Part shown: positions 1 to 5,964 of the stretch, one piece after another
Layout: each line of letters starts with the position of its first letter
Position numbering within the stretch: position 1 is the stretch's first letter
Source of the DNA: Cyanobacteriota bacterium
Lineage (GTDB): Bacteria > Cyanobacteriota > Cyanobacteriia > Phormidesmidales > Phormidesmidaceae
Direction of reading: 5' to 3'
Assembly (NCBI GenBank): GCA_027483425.1
Contig: JAIXUR010000579.1
Coordinates: 1 to 7,877, forward strand
DNA: 7,877 nt
Translations under genes and position numbers: made by a program
Notes under the pieces: model-generated
Database searches by the model: none
Told to the model about the DNA's origin: nothing
Seen by the model: the letters and a program-made list of their open reading frames with translations, nothing else

Positions 1-42
1 AGCTTTCTCGGCGGGAGGTGACCGTTTCCTAGCAGTGTCCCT

Positions 43-1479
43 ATGCCTACCCGCCCCTACCTGTTCTACGCCCTGACCAACAGCCTCTGCTCTCGCTGCC
101 TGGGCAAGGTCGAGGCCAAAATCGTGTTCCAAGCCGGGGAAGTGTATTTGCACAAGCACTGCTCCACCCACGGGCGTGAAGAGGTGCTGATCGCCGACGA
201 CGAAGCGTATTACCGCCAAACCCAGGCGTTCATTAAACCAGGGGATATGCCGCTCAAGTTCAATACCCCCATTCGCCACGGCTGCCCCTACGACTGCGGC
301 CTCTGCCCCGACCACGAGCAGCACAGCTGCCTCACCCTGATCGAACTGACCGATCGCTGCAACCTGAGCTGCCCCATTTGCTATGCCGACTCGGGCGCAG
401 AGGACACCAACGCCGCTAGCCAGCCCCGCCGCCACCGCTCCCTGGCCATGATCGAGCGCATGCTGGATGCGGTGGTCGCCAACGAGGGGTCGCCCCAGGT
501 GGTGCAGCTCAGCGGCGGTGAGCCGACCCTGCATCCTGACTTCTTTCAAGTGCTGGACCTGGTCAAGGCCCGACCGATTCAGCATCTGATGATCAACACC
601 AACGGGCTGCGGATCGCCCAGGATGCGGAGTTCTGCGATCGCCTGGCGGACTACAAACCCGGCATCGAGATCTACCTTCAGTTCGATAGCTTTGAAGAGC
701 ACGCCCTGCGGGAACTCCGGGGGGCTGACCTGCGGGCCACCCGCCAGCAGGCGATCGATCGCCTCAACCAACTCAACCTCTCCACCACCCTGGTGGTCAC
801 CCTCAAAAAGGGCCTCAACGACCACGAAATTGGCAAAATCATCGACTACGCCCTGGCCCAGCGCTGTGTGCGGGGAGTCACCTTTCAGCCCATTCAGGCG
901 GCGGGGCGGCTGGAGGGGTTCGAGGCGGGGCGCGATCGCTACACCCTGACTGAAGTGCGCCGTGCCATTCTCACCCAAAGCCCCCACTTCAAGCCCCAGG
1001 ACATTTTGCCAGTGCCCTGCCATCCCGATTCCCTCGCCATGGCCTACGCGCTCAAGGTGAAGGGCCAGGTGATCCCGCTGACGGGGATGTTCTCGACGCC
1101 GACCTTTGTGGAGATGATGCCCAACTCGGTCCTCTACGAGCAGGACCCCGAGCTCAAGCAAAAAATCTTCGAGCTGTTTTCCACCAGCCACTCTCCGGCC
1201 ACGGCGGCCAATGCCCTGAAGCAACTGCTCTGCTGCCTGCCCCAGGTACCGGTGCCCAGCGGCATCACCTACGAGAATATCTTTCGGATTATGATTGTGC
1301 AGTTTCTCGATGCCTACAATTTTGATGTGCGCTCGGTGAAGCGATCCTGCATTCACATCGTCCACCCCGATGGCCGCATCATCCCCTTCGACACCTACAA
1401 CCTGTTTTACCGGGAGGGCAGCGCCGGGGCCGCCAAACTGGCCGAAGTTCAAGCCGCTCACCCCGTCATTGCGCCATGA
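43..1479 (+). CDS. Radical SAM protein, MJ0619/tetraether-synthase-like family
   Basis: 478 aa. The radical SAM core is clear: the CxxxCxxC motif (C106, C110, C113, in CNLSCPICYA) binds the [4Fe-4S] cluster that cleaves S-adenosylmethionine, and SGGEP follows at 157-161. Extra cysteines precede it: C16/C19 with C40 and H43 could form a small metal-binding module, and C81, C85, C88 and C96 (HGCPYDCGLCPDH) could hold an auxiliary cluster. C326, C397/C398 and C436 lie in the C-terminal half. The CPYDCGLCP block just before the radical SAM motif is, from family knowledge, typical of MJ0619-like proteins, which include archaeal tetraether lipid synthase. The substrate here is unknown. ATG43 is chosen because an in-frame TGA lies at 19-21; the GGAGGTG at 14-20 is rather far away. 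The gene overlaps the next by 4 bases, so the two are probably cotranslated. Family call good; function uncertain. Confidence 0.85.
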   Translation: MPTRPYLFYALTNSLCSRCLGKVEAKIVFQAGEVYLHKHCSTHGREEVLIADDEAYYRQTQAFIKPGDMPLKFNTPIRHGCPYDCGLCPDHEQHSCLTLIELTDRCNLSCPICYADSGAEDTNAASQPRRHRSLAMIERMLDAVVANEGSPQVVQLSGGEPTLHPDFFQVLDLVKARPIQHLMINTNGLRIAQDAEFCDRLADYKPGIEIYLQFDSFEEHALRELRGADLRATRQQAIDRLNQLNLSTTLVVTLKKGLNDHEIGKIIDYALAQRCVRGVTFQPIQAAGRLEGFEAGRDRYTLTEVRRAILTQSPHFKPQDILPVPCHPDSLAMAYALKVKGQVIPLTGMFSTPTFVEMMPNSVLYEQDPELKQKIFELFSTSHSPATAANALKQLLCCLPQVPVPSGITYENIFRIMIVQFLDAYNFDVRSVKRSCIHIVHPDGRIIPFDTYNLFYREGSAGAAKLAEVQAAHPVIAP

Positions 1480-1805
1480 CTAACCCCGCCCCCCAAACCG
1501 AACTTCTAGAAATTGTGAAGGGCATGGTGCTGCTGCTGGGCTGCCATGCCCTGGCCCTGGGGCTGATCGTGGCCCTGGCTTTTTTGGCCGAGTCGATTTG
1601 GGGTATGTACAGCGGCCTATGGCCTCTGATCGTGGGGCTGGCGGCCTTCTTTGTGTGGCAATTGCTCTACGTGGTGCCGCTAATTTTGTGGCTGCGACGG
1701 CGGGGCCGGGTGGCCATGGCCAAGGGCGTTGTCATCGCAGCCGTGCTCACGGCCCTGGTCAATGGAGCCTGCTTTTTGGTGAACTTTGGCTACGTTGGCA
1801 GATGA
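1476..1805 (+). CDS. Small three-helix membrane protein, unknown function
   Basis: 109 aa. I do not recognise a named family. It starts at ATG1476 inside the stop region of the radical SAM gene (ATGA overlap), the usual sign of translational coupling. Three hydrophobic stretches are visible at about residues 14-38, 47-73 and 82-106. The second is long enough to be one tilted helix or a hairpin. A basic loop (LRRRGR, about residues 73-78) follows it and is likely cytoplasmic by the positive-inside rule. There is no signal peptide, cysteine motif or obvious catalytic residue. Its only clue to function is the tight link to the radical SAM gene: it may anchor that enzyme at the membrane or handle a lipid-like substrate, which is inference. 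It ends 12 bases from the convergent ridA-like gene, with no terminator hairpin seen between them. Confidence 0.75.
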   Translation: MTNPAPQTELLEIVKGMVLLLGCHALALGLIVALAFLAESIWGMYSGLWPLIVGLAAFFVWQLLYVVPLILWLRRRGRVAMAKGVVIAAVLTALVNGACFLVNFGYVGR

Positions 1806-1817
1806 TGGCCGCCGTAC

Positions 1818-2207
1818 TCACTCCCCACAGTAGGCAATCAAATCAATCTCCACATCCCCATAGCCCGCCAGGGCGGTCACCCCCACCGTCGTCCGGCTGG
1901 GCTGGGGGGCATCGCCAAAGTACGACTGGTAGATGGCGTTAACCGCTTCGTAGTAGCGAAAATCGGTCACAAAAATCCGTGCCATCACCACCCGGTTAAA
2001 CCCGCTGCCCCCATGGTCAAGCACCAGGGCCAGGTTATCCATCACCCGGCGGGTTTGTTCTTCGATGGGGCCTTTGATAACCTGGCCCGTGGTCGGGTCT
2101 TCCGCCAGTTGGCCGGTCACAAACAAAAAGTCTCCCGCACGCACGGCATGGGAGTAGGGGGCGACCGGCGGCAGTACATTATCGGGCAGGGTCATGAACG
2201 TCAGCAT
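1818..2207 (-). CDS. ridA: RidA family (YjgF/UK114) reactive imine/enamine deaminase
   Basis: 129 aa, the normal size for this family of trimeric cytosolic proteins. RidA hydrolyses reactive enamine/imine intermediates released by PLP enzymes such as threonine dehydratase, protecting other PLP enzymes. Family marks visible: PYSHAV at 17-22 with Tyr18, the FVTGQ strand at 29-33, and PSRTTVGV at 103-110 carrying Arg105, the residue that binds the substrate carboxylate in characterised members. Glu120 lies in the last strand. The start at 2207 follows the -10-like box at 2237-2242 closely; Met5 (ATG at 2195) is an alternative, and neither has a clear Shine-Dalgarno sequence. Not every RidA subgroup is a proven deaminase, so the activity is inferred from Arg105. 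It stands alone on this strand. Confidence 0.88.
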   Translation of the reverse strand: MLTFMTLPDNVLPPVAPYSHAVRAGDFLFVTGQLAEDPTTGQVIKGPIEEQTRRVMDNLALVLDHGGSGFNRVVMARIFVTDFRYYEAVNAIYQSYFGDAPQPSRTTVGVTALAGYGDVEIDLIAYCGE

Positions 2208-2236
2208 GGGCGTAGCGTTGTTAACGATAGGCCTGT

Positions 2237-2265
2237 AGTGTACAGAATCTATTACGAAATATGAA
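2237..2265 (-). promoter_or_regulatory. Predicted sigma70-type promoter of the ridA-like gene
   Basis: Read on the minus strand, TTCATA (2260-2265) and TACACT (2237-2242) match the -35 and -10 consensus at 4 of 6 bases each, with a 17-base spacer. Transcription would start near 2230 and leave a leader of about 23 bases before the ATG at 2207. Prediction only. Confidence 0.4.
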
Positions 2266-2469
2266 CAAAAATCTCGCTAGATAGAGCGGGGCGATCGCCC
2301 CTCCGGGCCGTGCAGCCCTTGTTGTGGCGGGGATCGCCTGGCCACGGGGCCTCGGCAGATCGCCGGGGCGGCCGGGAGCTATCCCCTGGGTCTGCAATAA
2401 AACTTAAACCCTCGGTCGCCGCGAGACCCAAAGACTCGTAGTAATCTGGTGGACATGGAATAGACCCCT

Positions 2470-2497
2470 AGCCAAGCCTGAGCCAGCGGCTTTTTTT
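2470..2497 (+). terminator. Terminator-like hairpin plus T7 tract in the psaE leader
   Basis: AGCC (2481-2484, or alternatively 2470-2473) can pair with GGCT (2488-2491), followed directly by seven T residues (2491-2497). The stem is only 4 bp, so termination would be weak. No plus-strand gene lies upstream, so it would act on the psaE leader or on an unannotated short transcript. Confidence 0.3.
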
Positions 2498-2568
2498 CAA
2501 TGCGTCTGGGGCAGGGTTTGGCCATGGCAAACTGCCATTAGTCATTGATTTTCAAGAGGGCATTGTTC

Positions 2569-2781
2569 ATGGTTCAACGTGGTTCTCAAGTTCGTATTCT
2601 CCGCAAAGAGTCTTACTGGTATCGGGAAGTCGGTACCGTTGCGACCATTGACCAAAGCGGCATCAAATACCCTGCGGTAGTGCGCTTTGATAAAGTCAAT
2701 TACTCTGGCATCAACACCAACAACTTTGCGATCTCTGAGCTGCAAGAGGTGGCCGCTCCTAAGGCCGCTAAGAAGGCTTAA
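2569..2781 (+). CDS. psaE: Photosystem I reaction centre subunit IV (PsaE)
   Basis: 70 aa. PsaE is a small SH3-like beta-barrel on the cytoplasmic (stromal) face of photosystem I. It helps dock ferredoxin and supports cyclic electron flow. The family opening VQRGSQVRILRKESYWYREVG runs from residue 2, followed by YPAVVRFDKVNYSG (34-47) and NNFAISEL (51-58). A short Ala/Lys/Pro-rich tail (61-70) ends the protein, as in many cyanobacterial forms. The start is ATG2569 because PsaE proteins begin at this point and AAGAGGG (2554-2560) sits 8 bases upstream. A TTG at 2545 would add eight residues that do not belong to the family. A strong hairpin lies 74 bases after the stop, so the gene is probably monocistronic or only partly read through into mutM. 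Confidence 0.97.
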   Translation: MVQRGSQVRILRKESYWYREVGTVATIDQSGIKYPAVVRFDKVNYSGINTNNFAISELQEVAAPKAAKKA

Positions 2782-2794
2782 CCCGAGCCCAATT

Positions 2795-2833
2795 AGCGCC
2801 CCAGACTGATGCCCTAGACTGGCGCCCTAGACT
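2795..2833. repeat. Three 13-base tandem repeats downstream of psaE
   Basis: Units at 2795-2807, 2808-2820 and 2821-2833 share the core GCCCTAGACT (the first unit has CCCCAGACT). They lie in the psaE 3' region before the hairpin at 2855. A weaker fourth unit may follow at 2834-2846. No function is evident. Confidence 0.6.
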
Positions 2834-2854
2834 AGCGACAATCTAGTTCATCCC

Positions 2855-2881
2855 AAGGCCTGTGCTTCGGCATGGGCCTTT
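2855..2881 (+). terminator. Probable psaE terminator: 11-bp stem with TTCG loop
   Basis: AAGGCCTGTGC (2855-2865) pairs along its full length with GCATGGGCCTT (2870-2880), allowing two G-U pairs, and closes on a TTCG tetraloop, an exceptionally stable combination. Only three T residues follow (2879-2881), so it is a weak classic terminator; it may also protect the psaE mRNA 3' end. Confidence 0.6.
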
Positions 2882-3015
2882 GCTATGGGAGCCCATGCCC
2901 CGTAGCCAACCCACAGGCAATGGCTAGAGTGCCAAGATATCCGGCATAAAGACATCCGGCAAAGGTATCGTGCAAAGACCCACCTGTACAGGGGCTGAGG
3001 CCCAGACCGAGGCTT

Positions 3016-3864
3016 GTGCCAGAACTACCTGAAGTTGAAACCGTGCGGCGGGGGCTAGAGCGGGTCACACCGGGCCACCGTATCGAGGGGGGAGAGGTGC
3101 TGCTGGCCCGAACGATCGCCCATCCAGCCCAGGAAGCTGAGTTTTGGGCTGGTCTGACCGGCACTACCCTGAGCGCTTGGCACCGGCGGGGTAAGTACCT
3201 GCTGGGGCAGTTGACCCAGCCCGACGGCAGCTCCGGCGGCTACCTGGGGGTGCACCTGCGCATGACCGGGCAACTGCTGTGGGTCGACCCCAACGACTCA
3301 GTACAGCCCCACTGCCGCGTGCGCCTCTGGCTCAGCGGCCACCACGAACTGCGCTACGTCGACCAGCGCACCTTTGGTCGTCTCTGGTGGGTACCCCCAG
3401 GGGTGGCACCAGAGGTGATTATGACCGGCCTGCAATCCCTCGGGCCTGAACCCTTCGACGACCAGTTTTCTGTGGCTTACCTACGCCAGCGCCTGGCCCG
3501 CAGCCGTCGCCCGATCAAAAATGCCCTGCTCGACCAGGCCCTGGTGGCGGGCATTGGCAATATCTATGCCGACGAAGCCCTCTTTTTGAGCGGCCTGCGC
3601 CCGCTCACCCCCAGCGATCGCGTTAGCCCTCAGCGTCTCCAGCAGCTCCACGGTGCCATTCAAGCGGTGCTGACCACCAGCATCGAGTCCGGGGGCACCA
3701 CCTTTAGCGACTACCGCGACATCTATGGCGTCAACGGCAATTACGGTGGCGTCGCCTGGGTCTACGATCGCGAAGGGTTGCCCTGCCGCGTGTGCAGTAC
3801 CCCCATCCAACGCCTCAAGCTGGCGGGCCGATCGGCCCACTATTGCCCCCAGTGTCAGCGCTAG
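3016..3864 (+). CDS. mutM: Formamidopyrimidine-DNA glycosylase (Fpg/MutM)
   Basis: 282 aa. A bifunctional base-excision repair enzyme that removes 8-oxoguanine and FaPy lesions and nicks the DNA by beta/delta elimination. The N-terminus PELPEVETV is diagnostic: Pro2 (N-terminal after Met removal) is the Schiff-base nucleophile and Glu3 the catalytic acid. Lys60 (RRGKYL), Met83, Arg118 and Phe120 match the lesion-probing and helix-filling residues. GIGNIYADE (179-187, Asn182) is the helix-two-turn-helix signature. The C-terminal zinc finger has C257, C260, C277 and C280, with Arg271 in its DNA-binding hairpin. The start is GTG3016, fixed by the family terminus; GAGG (3009-3012) is close to it. 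All key residues are present, so it should be active. It lies 234 bases after psaE; I recall psaE-fpg linkage in other cyanobacteria, which fits repair of light-driven oxidative damage. Confidence 0.96.
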   Translation: MPELPEVETVRRGLERVTPGHRIEGGEVLLARTIAHPAQEAEFWAGLTGTTLSAWHRRGKYLLGQLTQPDGSSGGYLGVHLRMTGQLLWVDPNDSVQPHCRVRLWLSGHHELRYVDQRTFGRLWWVPPGVAPEVIMTGLQSLGPEPFDDQFSVAYLRQRLARSRRPIKNALLDQALVAGIGNIYADEALFLSGLRPLTPSDRVSPQRLQQLHGAIQAVLTTSIESGGTTFSDYRDIYGVNGNYGGVAWVYDREGLPCRVCSTPIQRLKLAGRSAHYCPQCQR

Positions 3865-3924
3865 ATAGGCCGCGACCCAGGAATTTCGTGTAAAGTAGGG
3901 CTGAGGTTAATAGCGAACATACCT

Positions 3925-4143
3925 ATGGCAGCGACGTTGAAACGAGGCGATCTGGTAACGGCCGTGCGCGAAAAGCTCGAAAATAGCCTAGAGGCGAAGG
4001 CCAGCGATACCCGGTTTCCGCCCTACCTGTTTGAGACCAAGGGAGAAATTGTCGACCTGGCCGATGACTACGCCCTGGTCAAGTTTGGAACAGTGCCCAC
4101 CCCCAATATTTGGCTGCGTCTCGACCAACTGGAGAAAAGCTAG
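3925..4143 (+). CDS. ndhO: NAD(P)H-quinone oxidoreductase subunit O (NdhO)
   Basis: 72 aa, the usual length. NdhO is a small peripheral subunit of the cyanobacterial/plastid NDH-1 complex on the cytoplasmic side of the thylakoid, involved in cyclic electron flow around PSI. Near-invariant stretches are visible: LKRGDLVTAVREKLENSLEA (5-24), then KASDTRFPPYLFETKGEIVD (25-44), DYALVKFG (48-55) and PTPNIWLRLDQLE (58-70). ATG3925 gives the family N-terminus; the only Shine-Dalgarno-like run, GAGG at 3903-3906, is far upstream. A -10-like TAAAGT at 3891-3896 in the 60-base gap after mutM could give it a separate promoter, but no -35 is seen. A 38-base perfect palindrome follows the stop by one base. 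Confidence 0.95.
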   Translation: MAATLKRGDLVTAVREKLENSLEAKASDTRFPPYLFETKGEIVDLADDYALVKFGTVPTPNIWLRLDQLEKS

Positions 4144-4144
4144 A

Positions 4145-4182
4145 ATACCCGGCAGGGGCATGGCCATGCCCCTGCCGGGTAT
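4145..4182. terminator. 38-base perfect palindrome after ndhO
   Basis: The arm ATACCCGGCAGGGGCATGG (4145-4163) is followed directly by its exact reverse complement (4164-4182). In RNA it would fold into a very stable hairpin and, lying between convergent genes, could end transcription from both sides. No T tract follows, so it may instead act as a transcript-end stabiliser or as part of the repeat running on to 4216. Confidence 0.6.
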
Positions 4183-4184
4183 CG

Positions 4185-4216
4185 ATTGGGGAAACTATTT
4201 TCCAGAAGTCGCGTTA
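4185..4216. repeat. Dispersed intergenic repeat, copy A (tail part)
   Basis: These 32 bases match 7792-7823 at 28 positions, sharing the block AAACTATTTTCCAG and then AGTCGC. Each copy starts two or fewer bases after a GC-rich palindrome whose own sequence differs. The tail has its own imperfect inverted repeat (GGGGAAA-CTA-TTTTCC). It ends 13 bases before the stop of the minus-strand anti-sigma gene. Confidence 0.7.
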
Positions 4217-4229
4217 CTAAAGGCCTTCG

Positions 4230-4802
4230 CTACAGCTCAGACCCCAGGGGCATTCCCCTCTGGATCACCGAGCTACTCGCATCCATCGGAAACGTTGCAG
4301 CCTGGGGAATGGGAAAGGCAGGCCGATCGAGGGTAACGTTGAGGGCTTCAGGCTGGGGCACCATGGCCATGCGCCAAGGGGTATAACCAGCTCCAGTCAC
4401 TCCAGACAAAAGATGAATCACACCAATGGCAGCTACTCCAGCGCCGGCCATGGTGGCCAACTTCAGTCGATGGTTGAAATTGTGAAACACCCCCACCACC
4501 TTAGCCTCGGCATCGCTGGTGGGGGGGCAGGCCTGACTGCGAATACCCTGACGCAGGGCCAGCAGGCGATTGTATAGGCAGCGGGAATTCTCATCGTGCT
4601 GAAGCCAGCAGAGCACCTGCTGCCGTTCTTCGGACGTTACCTCACCATCCAGATATGCACTGAGCAGCTCAAAGCGATCGCGCTTGGTGGCATCTAAATC
4701 ATGGCAACAGGGCACACCCATAGGCAAAAAGCCGCCATCATGACCAACACCACTCGACGGTGGCATCTCAACCTGGCTAGGCGTGTAGGGGGAGGTAGTC
4801 AT
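4230..4802 (-). CDS. Membrane anti-sigma factor (partner of the upstream ECF sigma factor)
   Basis: 190 aa. The N-terminal domain has the anti-sigma (ZAS-like) helical pattern: FELLSAYLDGEVTSEERQQVLCWLQHD at 44-70, then RCLYNRLLALRQGI (74-87). One hydrophobic segment at about 113-135 would span the membrane, leaving a cytoplasmic sigma-binding domain and an extracytoplasmic, proline-rich tail of about 55 residues. The zinc motif HxxxCxxC is absent; only isolated cysteines (C32, C33, C65, C75, C92) are seen, so sigma binding would be zinc-independent. The family assignment rests on this domain plus position: same strand, 237 bases downstream of an ECF sigma gene. The start at 4802 has GAGGTG 11 bases upstream. 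A minus-strand TATATA (4956-4961) could allow separate transcription. The signal it senses cannot be read from the sequence. Confidence 0.8.
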   Translation of the reverse strand: MTTSPYTPSQVEMPPSSGVGHDGGFLPMGVPCCHDLDATKRDRFELLSAYLDGEVTSEERQQVLCWLQHDENSRCLYNRLLALRQGIRSQACPPTSDAEAKVVGVFHNFNHRLKLATMAGAGVAAIGVIHLLSGVTGAGYTPWRMAMVPQPEALNVTLDRPAFPIPQAATFPMDASSSVIQRGMPLGSEL

Positions 4803-5039
4803 ACCAGAAACAGCACCTCAAAAAGCAACTAGATAACAACTCTGGCAGCTCAAAGACCTAGCTAGCGGCAAGCTTCGACCAAGTATTTTCACTACCATTG
4901 CTGATCATAAGGCCAACGTCTCAAAATCGGTAATACCTAAGGTAGTAATTCCAGCTATATACCGTACGTCTCTGGGTAGAGGCACCCTGTCCTAGATCGC
5001 CAGAGAGATCAGCGTGACTACCTTGAACAGATCAGATGA

Positions 5040-5690
5040 CTAGTTAAGGTAGGGCTCAAGGTCAGTCTGGAGCCGCTGTCGGGCGCGGGCAATGCGAGAT
5101 TTCACAGTGCCTAGGGAGACGCCTGTCGTATCCGCAATCTCTTCGTAGGACAATCCCTGGATTTCGCGCAAAACGATGGTGGTGCGAAAGACCTCGGGCA
5201 GATCGGCGATCGCCCGGTGCAGCTGATCGTAAAATTCGCGGGTCATCATCGCGTCTACGGGGCCGGGGGCGGTGGCGGCCACGTCCCAGTCAATGGTGCC
5301 ATCATCCAGTGCCAAGGGGGCATCGAGGGAGAGGGTGGCACGATTGCGTTTGCGCCGCCGCAGCTCGTCATAAAACAGGTTGGTGGTAATGCGGCCCAGC
5401 CAGCCTTTAAACTTAGCCGGGTCGTTTAGGCGACGCATATTGCGATACACCCGAATCCAGACTTCCTGGGCTAGATCAGCCCGGTCGGACCAGTCGGGGG
5501 CCAGGTGGTATAACAGCTTATCTACATGGCCCTGGTAACGGTGCAGCAGTTCAGCAAACATCACGCGCTCGGGCCGCAGTCGCTTCTGGCAGAGGGCTAC
5601 CAGTTCTGTGCTGGTGAGCTGATCAGGCTTGGCGGGGGCTTCAGGGGCACTTAGGGAAACATGCCAGGTCGAGAACATGGATTGGCTCAT
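5040..5690 (-). CDS. sigG: ECF (group 3/4) RNA polymerase sigma factor, SigG-like
   Basis: 216 aa. Sigma region 2 covers about 43-112 (FAELLHRYQGHVDKLLYHLA, then DLAQEVWIRVYRN at 72-84 and FKGWLGRITTNLFYDELRRRKR at 94-115), which binds core polymerase and the -10 element. A linker rich in D, A and P (120-148) leads to region 4 at about 154-208, with LPEVFRTTIVLREIQGLSYE and the helix-turn-helix EEIADTTGVSLGTVKSRIARAR (183-204) for -35 recognition. Regions 1 and 3 are missing, as expected of an ECF factor. The APDWSDRADLAQEVWIRVYRN block and overall length fit cyanobacterial SigG as I remember it; the class is certain, the letter less so. The start at 5690 lacks a clear Shine-Dalgarno sequence, and Met5 is an alternative. 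The downstream membrane anti-sigma gene probably holds this protein inactive until an envelope or stress signal. Confidence 0.92.
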   Translation of the reverse strand: MSQSMFSTWHVSLSAPEAPAKPDQLTSTELVALCQKRLRPERVMFAELLHRYQGHVDKLLYHLAPDWSDRADLAQEVWIRVYRNMRRLNDPAKFKGWLGRITTNLFYDELRRRKRNRATLSLDAPLALDDGTIDWDVAATAPGPVDAMMTREFYDQLHRAIADLPEVFRTTIVLREIQGLSYEEIADTTGVSLGTVKSRIARARQRLQTDLEPYLN

Positions 5691-5919
5691 AGGGTCTACT
5701 CGTAGGCCGACATCTCATGGCCACCCGCAAATCCCTAGGGAGTTGCTCTAAGGTGGCGCTGTAGCTCCAAAGTAAAGCGTGTGTAATGTGCACCATTGTG
5801 GCGAGCAGACCGGCTTCTCGAGTTTCCCTTGTGCCTGTAAGTTGTCTGGCACACCCCGCAGAGATAGGCGCTACCTCCGTCAGTACTCAGTCGGCCTTCG
5901 TGGCGGGTCAACAGAGTGA

Positions 5920-5925
5920 TATAAC
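5920..5925 (+). promoter_or_regulatory. Probable -10 box of the tRNA-Ser promoter
   Basis: TATAAC lies 39 bases before the mature tRNA 5' end. A weak -35 candidate, TTCGTG (5897-5902), is at 17-base spacing. Transcription from about 5932 would give a short pre-tRNA leader containing the inverted repeat at 5937-5953. Prediction only. Confidence 0.4.
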
Positions 5926-5936
5926 AGATCAAAGGA

Positions 5937-5953
5937 ACTGTCATGGTGACAGT
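5937..5953. repeat. Perfect 7-3-7 inverted repeat upstream of tRNA-Ser
   Basis: ACTGTCA-TGG-TGACAGT lies between the predicted -10 box and the tRNA. It could be a hairpin in the pre-tRNA leader, a dyad operator or, given the integrase relic next door, a protein-binding site of an old attachment region. Confidence 0.6.
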
Positions 5954-5964
5954 GCCCCAAGGGT

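Larger units (their letters stand above)
2208..2568. other. 361-base divergent intergenic region between ridA-like gene and psaE
   Basis: No coding region is supported here. It holds the ridA-side promoter; a 14-base palindrome GGGGCGATCGCCCC (2288-2301) containing a HIP1 octamer; a short hairpin with seven T residues (2481-2497); an inverted repeat GTTTG/CAAAC around CCATGG (2516-2532); and the psaE ribosome binding site (2554-2560). I could not find a convincing -35/-10 pair for psaE. Candidate -10 boxes such as TAATCT (2442-2447) lack a -35 partner, so an activator-dependent promoter is possible. Confidence 0.6.

Noticed and set aside
1..21. Tail of an upstream gene ending at TGA 19-21
   Set aside because: Only six codons are visible, so nothing can be supported.
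2545..2568. Extended psaE start at TTG2545
   Set aside because: The eight added residues do not fit PsaE, and the ribosome binding site at 2554-2560 is correctly spaced only for ATG2569.
2883..3840. Minus-strand reading frames opposite mutM
   Set aside because: They are antisense shadows of a clearly conserved gene with strong codon bias.
5735..5944. 69-codon minus-strand reading frame between the sigma gene and tRNA-Ser
   Set aside because: No motif, no ribosome binding site, and it covers the predicted tRNA promoter.
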